Positions 5,011-7,973 of a stretch of 7,973 bases of DNA are shown here, piece by piece. The notes under the pieces were generated by a model. The model was not told where the DNA came from. It saw only the letters and a list, made by a program, of their open reading frames with translations, and made no database searches. This DNA comes from an uncultured Mycoplasma sp. (GTDB taxonomy: Bacteria > Bacillota_I > Bacilli_A > RF39 > UBA660). Every line of letters begins with the position of its first letter. Within the stretch, counting starts at the first letter, position 1. The stretch covers positions 1 through 7,973 of the forward strand of contig CANDSI010000044.1 in assembly GCA_947388575.1 (NCBI GenBank), read 5' to 3'. Both the position numbers and the translations under genes were made by a program.

Positions 5011-5429
5011 TAAACTTCACCCTTCCTAACCACTAGCTTTACGCCATCTATTGACTCTACAATAATTGTAGTTCCAACCTCAATTTTCTCATCACTTATA
5101 GCACTCCAATGTTTGCCATCAACTTTTACTTCACCAATTTTTAATTTATTGATTTCTTCCGTTACAACGCCTTCCATACCTAAAACTCTGTCACTATTTG
5201 TTTTAACATTTTTACGTACTAATTTCTTAACTAAAATCGGTCTGGTTAAAACCATTAAAACTAACCCTAATAATACAAATACTGCAAAAAGAATATAAAA
5301 GGATTCAATAAAGAATGATAATATTAAACTTACTAAACCACTAAGTATAAACCATACGCATACAAGATTAATAGTTGATACTTCTAAAAATACTAATAAA
5401 ACAATTACTATTAGCCATAAAATCCACAT
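5010..5429 (-). CDS. nfeD: NfeD-like membrane protein
   Basis: This 139-residue short-form NfeD protein has three hydrophobic segments (about residues 2-19, 20-40 and 44-62) and then a C-terminal OB-fold domain (about 80-139) with 'LGMEGVVTEEI', 'GEVKVDGKHWSAI' and a 'VGTTIIVESIDGVKLVV' ending. It lacks the ClpP-like serine protease domain of long NfeD proteins. In the family the OB domain is the proposed contact to the partner SPFH protein, encoded immediately downstream here with a one-base overlap. The ATG at 5429 is preceded by AGGTGA at about 10 bases. A consensus promoter lies upstream, so nfeD-SPFH is one unit, possibly also fed by read-through from the endolysin gene. Confidence 0.9.
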   Translation of the reverse strand: MWILWLIVIVLLVFLEVSTINLVCVWFILSGLVSLILSFFIESFYILFAVFVLLGLVLMVLTRPILVKKLVRKNVKTNSDRVLGMEGVVTEEINKLKIGEVKVDGKHWSAISDEKIEVGTTIIVESIDGVKLVVRKGEV

Positions 5430-5455
5430 ATCTAAACAATCACCTACCTAAGTTA

Positions 5456-5484
5456 ATTATACGTCAAAAGAGAGTAAAATACAA
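5456..5484 (-). promoter_or_regulatory. Promoter of the nfeD-SPFH operon
   Basis: Minus strand: TTGTAT (5484-5479), a 17-base spacer and a perfect TATAAT (5461-5456). It starts about 11 bases past the endolysin stop codon. Confidence 0.7.
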
Positions 5485-5494
5485 TTATAAAATT

Positions 5495-6253
5495 CTAATC
5501 TAATTTTAGTAATGACTTCCAAGTATACTTTTTAGCAGTTATAATACCATCTACTAAACCACCTGTTAAGCCTACAACATTTTTTTGATAATCTATTATG
5601 ACTTTTTTCATATCTGGACCAAACTTTCCATCTAAACCATATTTACCTAAATCATACCCTAAACTCTTTAAATATTTTTGAAGAGTAAACACCACGGAAT
5701 GGTTCCAATTTTTACTCGTACTAATTGTAATAGTTTTGTTTAAAGTTTCAGCGCCTGGTACCCCATCAATTTTTGCCCCCAACTTTTCTTGTACTTCTTT
5801 GACAAAATCTTTAAAAGAATAATCACCCTTATCTAAATTAAAAGGATTATCTTTAGTTAAATATGGAAGTGGATCTACATAACCATTTTTATAAATAGCA
5901 AAATGTAAAGAAACAATATCCGCATTCCCTGTCATTCCCATTTTAGCAATAACTTCACCTTTTTGAACTATATCTCCCTTTTTAACTTTAATACCGTTTT
6001 TAGCTAAATGAAAATATCTATGTTCTATTCCATTAGTAGTTATACTTACCCAGTATCCTCCAATACCAGCTTCATAACCTATATAAGTAACTTTACCAGA
6101 CTCAATTGCTACTATATCATAATCACCTTTTTTGCCTACAAAATCCATTCCATTATGTTTATTTCTTGAGCTATTTCTTGTTTTATAATCACTCACTAAA
6201 TAATGCTCACCCATTTTTAAAACATTATTTTTAACATCAATTTTTTTATACAT
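5495..6253 (-). CDS. M23-family endolysin with peptidoglycan-binding repeats
   Basis: This 252-residue wall hydrolase has an N-terminal M23 (LytM/lysostaphin-type) metallopeptidase domain (about residues 15-130) and two C-terminal PG_binding_1-like repeats (about 148-178 and 186-250, the second with 'LQKYLKSLGY', 'DGKFGPDMKKVI' and 'YQK'). Zinc ligands are visible as HNGMD (His33, Asp37) and His117, with catalytic-type His82 in 'YFHL'. The usual HxH motif reads Ser115-Leu-His117, so its first histidine is missing. There is no signal peptide, as expected for an endolysin released by a holin. The start is ATG at 6253: AGGAGG (6265-6260) lies six bases upstream, while the open frame five codons earlier has no support. 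It overlaps the holin gene by 8 bases, so the two are co-translated. Confidence 0.9.
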   Translation of the reverse strand: MYKKIDVKNNVLKMGEHYLVSDYKTRNSSRNKHNGMDFVGKKGDYDIVAIESGKVTYIGYEAGIGGYWVSITTNGIEHRYFHLAKNGIKVKKGDIVQKGEVIAKMGMTGNADIVSLHFAIYKNGYVDPLPYLTKDNPFNLDKGDYSFKDFVKEVQEKLGAKIDGVPGAETLNKTITISTSKNWNHSVVFTLQKYLKSLGYDLGKYGLDGKFGPDMKKVIIDYQKNVVGLTGGLVDGIITAKKYTWKSLLKLD

Positions 6254-6653
6254 TTTTATCCTCCTCATTTTTTAATTGTTCAAAAATCTGTTTTAATTTT
6301 TTTGGAAGTGGTAATCCCATTTTTCCCCAATTTTCTAATATTGAAATGCCTTCATTAGCAATAAAGAAATAAATAACAAGTGTTCTAACAGCACCAGCAT
6401 CACCCATAATCTTATCTATTAAAACCGCAAGTGCAACAATGAGTAAATATCCAACTTTTTTTATTATTCCTTTAACTCCTACAATACTATTTAATTTTTT
6501 ATTCACTATAGCTTTACAAACTCCTGTTAAATAATCTATTGCCATAATAATTAAAAGCATAATTAATAAATTATCAATACTCCCCATAAGAAAAGAAAAA
6601 GAATTTGCAATAAAACTCCAAACTATAATACTAATTTCTATTATCTTATTCAA
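6246..6653 (-). CDS. Phage-type holin (phage_holin_4_1 / toxin-secretion family)
   Basis: This 135-residue membrane protein matches the holin family annotated as 'toxin secretion/phage lysis holin'. It has three hydrophobic segments (about residues 4-23, 27-47 and 66-82) plus an amphipathic stretch around 88-104. Family marks are 'DYLTGVCKAIVNKKLNS' (40-56), 'GIIKKVGYLLIVALAVLID' (62-80) and 'IANEGISILENWGKMGLPLPKKL' (98-120), then a charged tail. Holins permeabilise the membrane and let endolysin reach the wall; relatives such as TcdE export toxins. The start is TTG at 6653-6651, supported by GAGGTG (6666-6661) seven bases upstream; no ATG occurs until residue 23. The stop overlaps the endolysin start. 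No tail, terminase, capsid or integrase genes are near. Confidence 0.92.
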   Translation of the reverse strand: MNKIIEISIIVWSFIANSFSFLMGSIDNLLIMLLIIMAIDYLTGVCKAIVNKKLNSIVGVKGIIKKVGYLLIVALAVLIDKIMGDAGAVRTLVIYFFIANEGISILENWGKMGLPLPKKLKQIFEQLKNEEDKNV

Positions 6654-6660
6654 AATTACT

Positions 6661-6666
6661 CACCTC
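6661..6666 (-). promoter_or_regulatory. Ribosome binding site for the TTG start of the holin
   Basis: GAGGTG on the minus strand, 7 bases before TTG. This strong site supports a non-ATG start; the next possible start would remove the first membrane segment. Confidence 0.75.
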
Positions 6667-6687
6667 ACTTTATCCTATGAAATAAAT

Positions 6688-6704
6688 ACTAGACTTTAAC
6701 TAGA
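6688..6704 (-). repeat. Tandem TCTAGT direct repeat in the holin leader
   Basis: TCTAGT occurs twice on the minus strand (6704-6699 and 6693-6688) with an 11-base period, about one helical turn. It lies between the -10 box and the ribosome binding site of the holin gene. It could be a regulator site; the sequence alone does not prove this. Confidence 0.35.
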
Positions 6705-6709
6705 TTAAT

Positions 6710-6737
6710 AATATAATTTTTTTCTAAAACTTCACAA
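6710..6737 (-). promoter_or_regulatory. Promoter of the holin-endolysin pair
   Basis: Minus strand: TTGTGA (6737-6732), a 16-base spacer and TATATT (6715-6710). The -35 box starts in the U-rich end of the preceding terminator. The fit is moderate and other AT-rich -10 choices lie close by. Confidence 0.5.
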
Positions 6738-6768
6738 AAAAGAAAAAATCTCAGATTTAATTCTGAGA
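6738..6768 (-). terminator. Terminator of the large unknown gene
   Basis: On the minus strand TCTCAGA (6768-6762), loop ATTAAA and TCTGAGA (6755-6749) are followed by TTTTTTCTTTTTT. This is a clear Rho-independent terminator directly after the stop at 6770. Confidence 0.9.
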
Positions 6769-6769
6769 C

Positions 6770-7973
6770 TTATGAAAATAAAGAATCATATAATGGAATA
6801 AAAGGAGTATCTTTCAAAGTATTATATCCTTTATTATATATATTAATTATTGTGCTTTCATCTAGATTAGTTATTGGAATAACCGTTTCTTTATCTATTA
6901 AATTCATTTTATTAACTACAGAAACTGCCATATCACCAAATACTCTTAGATTAACGTTTTCTCCATCAACATTAGTTAACAAACTAAAACTATATTCTAA
7001 AAATACACTAGTATCTGACTTTTTTTTAGACTTAAGATAAATTTCTCCACTTATAGAACTATCTTCAATATTAAGATCATAGGTTAAATCAATAATATTA
7101 AATCCTATTTCTTTTATTTTCAAATTTATTAATTCTTCTTTATCTTGAGTATAAATAAAAGTTGTTATTTTATCACTCATATCTATTTTAATTTCATCTT
7201 TTTTATGTGTAATCAAAACATTTTTATCAAAATAATTTATTTCAAATTCATCAGCTGTTACAAGACTAAATTTAACAATTTCACTACTAAACATTTTTTT
7301 ATAAATACTTATAGTAAAAGAATCTGCTTTTGTAAAACTATTTCTTCCTTCATTTAAAGCTTTTTCTACATCTGTAGGAGCAATCCCAAATATTTTACTC
7401 ATAATAGCTATAACCTTAGAATTATCCAGTAAACTATCTGCTATTTTAGCATATACTTCATTTAACACTTTTTTATCAAGTTCATAATCAAATCTTACAA
7501 CCCTAACATCTTTCCCATTTATTTTGATTTTATCAAATTTCGATTTCAAAGCTTTTTTATCTATAGCATTAACTACAGAATCTCTTATTGAAGTAACAAG
7601 ATATTCTAAATCCTTAGTATCAAGAACATCCAAATCTTCTCTAAAATCTGCAAACATAGATGAAATTTCACTACTATTATCTAAAAAATCAGAGAAATCT
7701 AAAGTTTCATTATACATATATTTACTTTGTAAAAACATTGTTTCTTTATCTAAATAAAAACCTATATCAAAGATTTTCTTCTCAGTTTTATAATCACTAA
7801 TAGAAAATACTTCCTCCATTTTTTCATTTTTAGAATCTACAATAATATTCATTCCATACTTATAATCAGCATAAGGTTTTAATTCTGGAATAGAAGATTG
7901 TACTTTAAGATTTAAGTCTCCTCTCATGATTCCCTCTTTATCAAAAGAAATCTTTTCATCGTGTGATTTATCT
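6770..7973 (-). CDS. Unrecognised large protein, 5' end outside the window
   Basis: I do not recognise this protein. At least 400 residues are visible. The frame stays open through the right edge for 15 codons upstream of the first ATG (7927), and those codons continue the same alternating strand-like pattern, so the true start is probably outside and the entry is 5'-partial. The visible part has no transmembrane helix and is rich in alternating polar and hydrophobic segments ('SFTISIYKKMF', 'ITTFIYTQ', 'SISGEIYLKSKKK', 'FLEYSFSLL') that suggest beta sheets, with a helical middle (about 75-200 after the 7927 ATG). Cysteine is absent from the visible part. The look is that of an extracytoplasmic membrane-anchored or lipoprotein-like protein whose signal would be in the missing N-terminus (inference). 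It ends in a strong terminator, separating it from the lysis genes. Confidence 0.75.
   Translation of the reverse strand, partial: DKSHDEKISFDKEGIMRGDLNLKVQSSIPELKPYADYKYGMNIIVDSKNEKMEEVFSISDYKTEKKIFDIGFYLDKETMFLQSKYMYNETLDFSDFLDNSSEISSMFADFREDLDVLDTKDLEYLVTSIRDSVVNAIDKKALKSKFDKIKINGKDVRVVRFDYELDKKVLNEVYAKIADSLLDNSKVIAIMSKIFGIAPTDVEKALNEGRNSFTKADSFTISIYKKMFSSEIVKFSLVTADEFEINYFDKNVLITHKKDEIKIDMSDKITTFIYTQDKEELINLKIKEIGFNIIDLTYDLNIEDSSISGEIYLKSKKKSDTSVFLEYSFSLLTNVDGENVNLRVFGDMAVSVVNKMNLIDKETVIPITNLDESTIINIYNKGYNTLKDTPFIPLYDSLFS

Noticed and set aside
5488..5508. Possible terminator after the endolysin gene (TAAAATT / AATTTTA stem)
   Set aside because: The stem is only A-T pairs with a 7-base loop and no U-tract follows, so it is unlikely to terminate; read-through to nfeD seems more likely.
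1..7973. Mycoplasma-like genetic code (TGA as tryptophan)
   Set aside because: Although no visible stop is TGA, the tryptophan codons inspected are TGG and the genes have full family lengths without in-frame TGA.
1..7973. CRISPR array, insertion sequence or transposase
   Set aside because: No regularly spaced repeats, terminal inverted repeats with a transposase, or integrase gene were seen on either strand.

Overview
The window is strongly AT-rich bacterial DNA with consensus Gram-positive signals: AGGAGG- or AGGTG-type ribosome binding sites, TATAAT boxes with 16-17 base spacers, extended -10 elements and hairpin-plus-U-tract terminators. The visible stop codons are TAA or TAG and tryptophan is read from TGG, so nothing points to a reassigned genetic code. 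The gene families (MvaI/BcnI-type nuclease, family-6 type deoxyinosine glycosylase, NfeD plus stomatin-like SPFH protein, holin of the phage_holin_4_1 type, M23 endolysin with peptidoglycan-binding repeats, prepilin-like protein) fit a low-GC Bacillota, perhaps one of the reduced uncultured gut Bacilli. That placement is inference.

Layout from left to right. An unrecognised 198-residue, probably helical protein (28-624, minus) is divergent from a tandem XRE-type HTH regulator (745-1197, plus). Next comes a plus-strand tRNA-Arg(ACG)/tRNA-Pro(TGG) pair (1363-1524) with its own promoter and terminator. Just past that terminator lies an inverted, internally deleted copy of part of the tRNA-Pro (about 1566-1606). 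It abuts the 3' end of a minus-strand MvaI/BcnI-family restriction endonuclease (1617-2363) that has no methyltransferase beside it.

The rest is on the minus strand, in short transcription units. They are a membrane-anchored thioredoxin-like protein (2499-3071); a type IV prepilin-like protein (3150-3527); a deoxyinosine glycosylase (3619-4098) just downstream of an nfeD-SPFH pair (5429 to 4120) with a one-base start/stop overlap; a holin-endolysin lysis pair (6653 to 5495) with an 8-base overlap; and a large unrecognised beta-rich-looking protein (6770 to the right edge), whose beginning lies outside the window.

Genes that clearly work together are the two tRNAs (one transcript), nfeD and SPFH (translationally coupled membrane microdomain proteins), and the holin and endolysin (membrane pore plus wall hydrolase). 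No other phage genes, pilus machinery or modification methylase are visible. The lysis pair, the prepilin and the nuclease therefore all appear as isolated members of larger systems. Signals are packed tightly: stop codons lie inside terminator stems, and -35 boxes lie in, or overlap the end of, the terminators of upstream genes. The most unusual observation is the inverted tRNA-Pro remnant between the tRNA pair and the solitary restriction nuclease, which looks like a recombination or integration scar.
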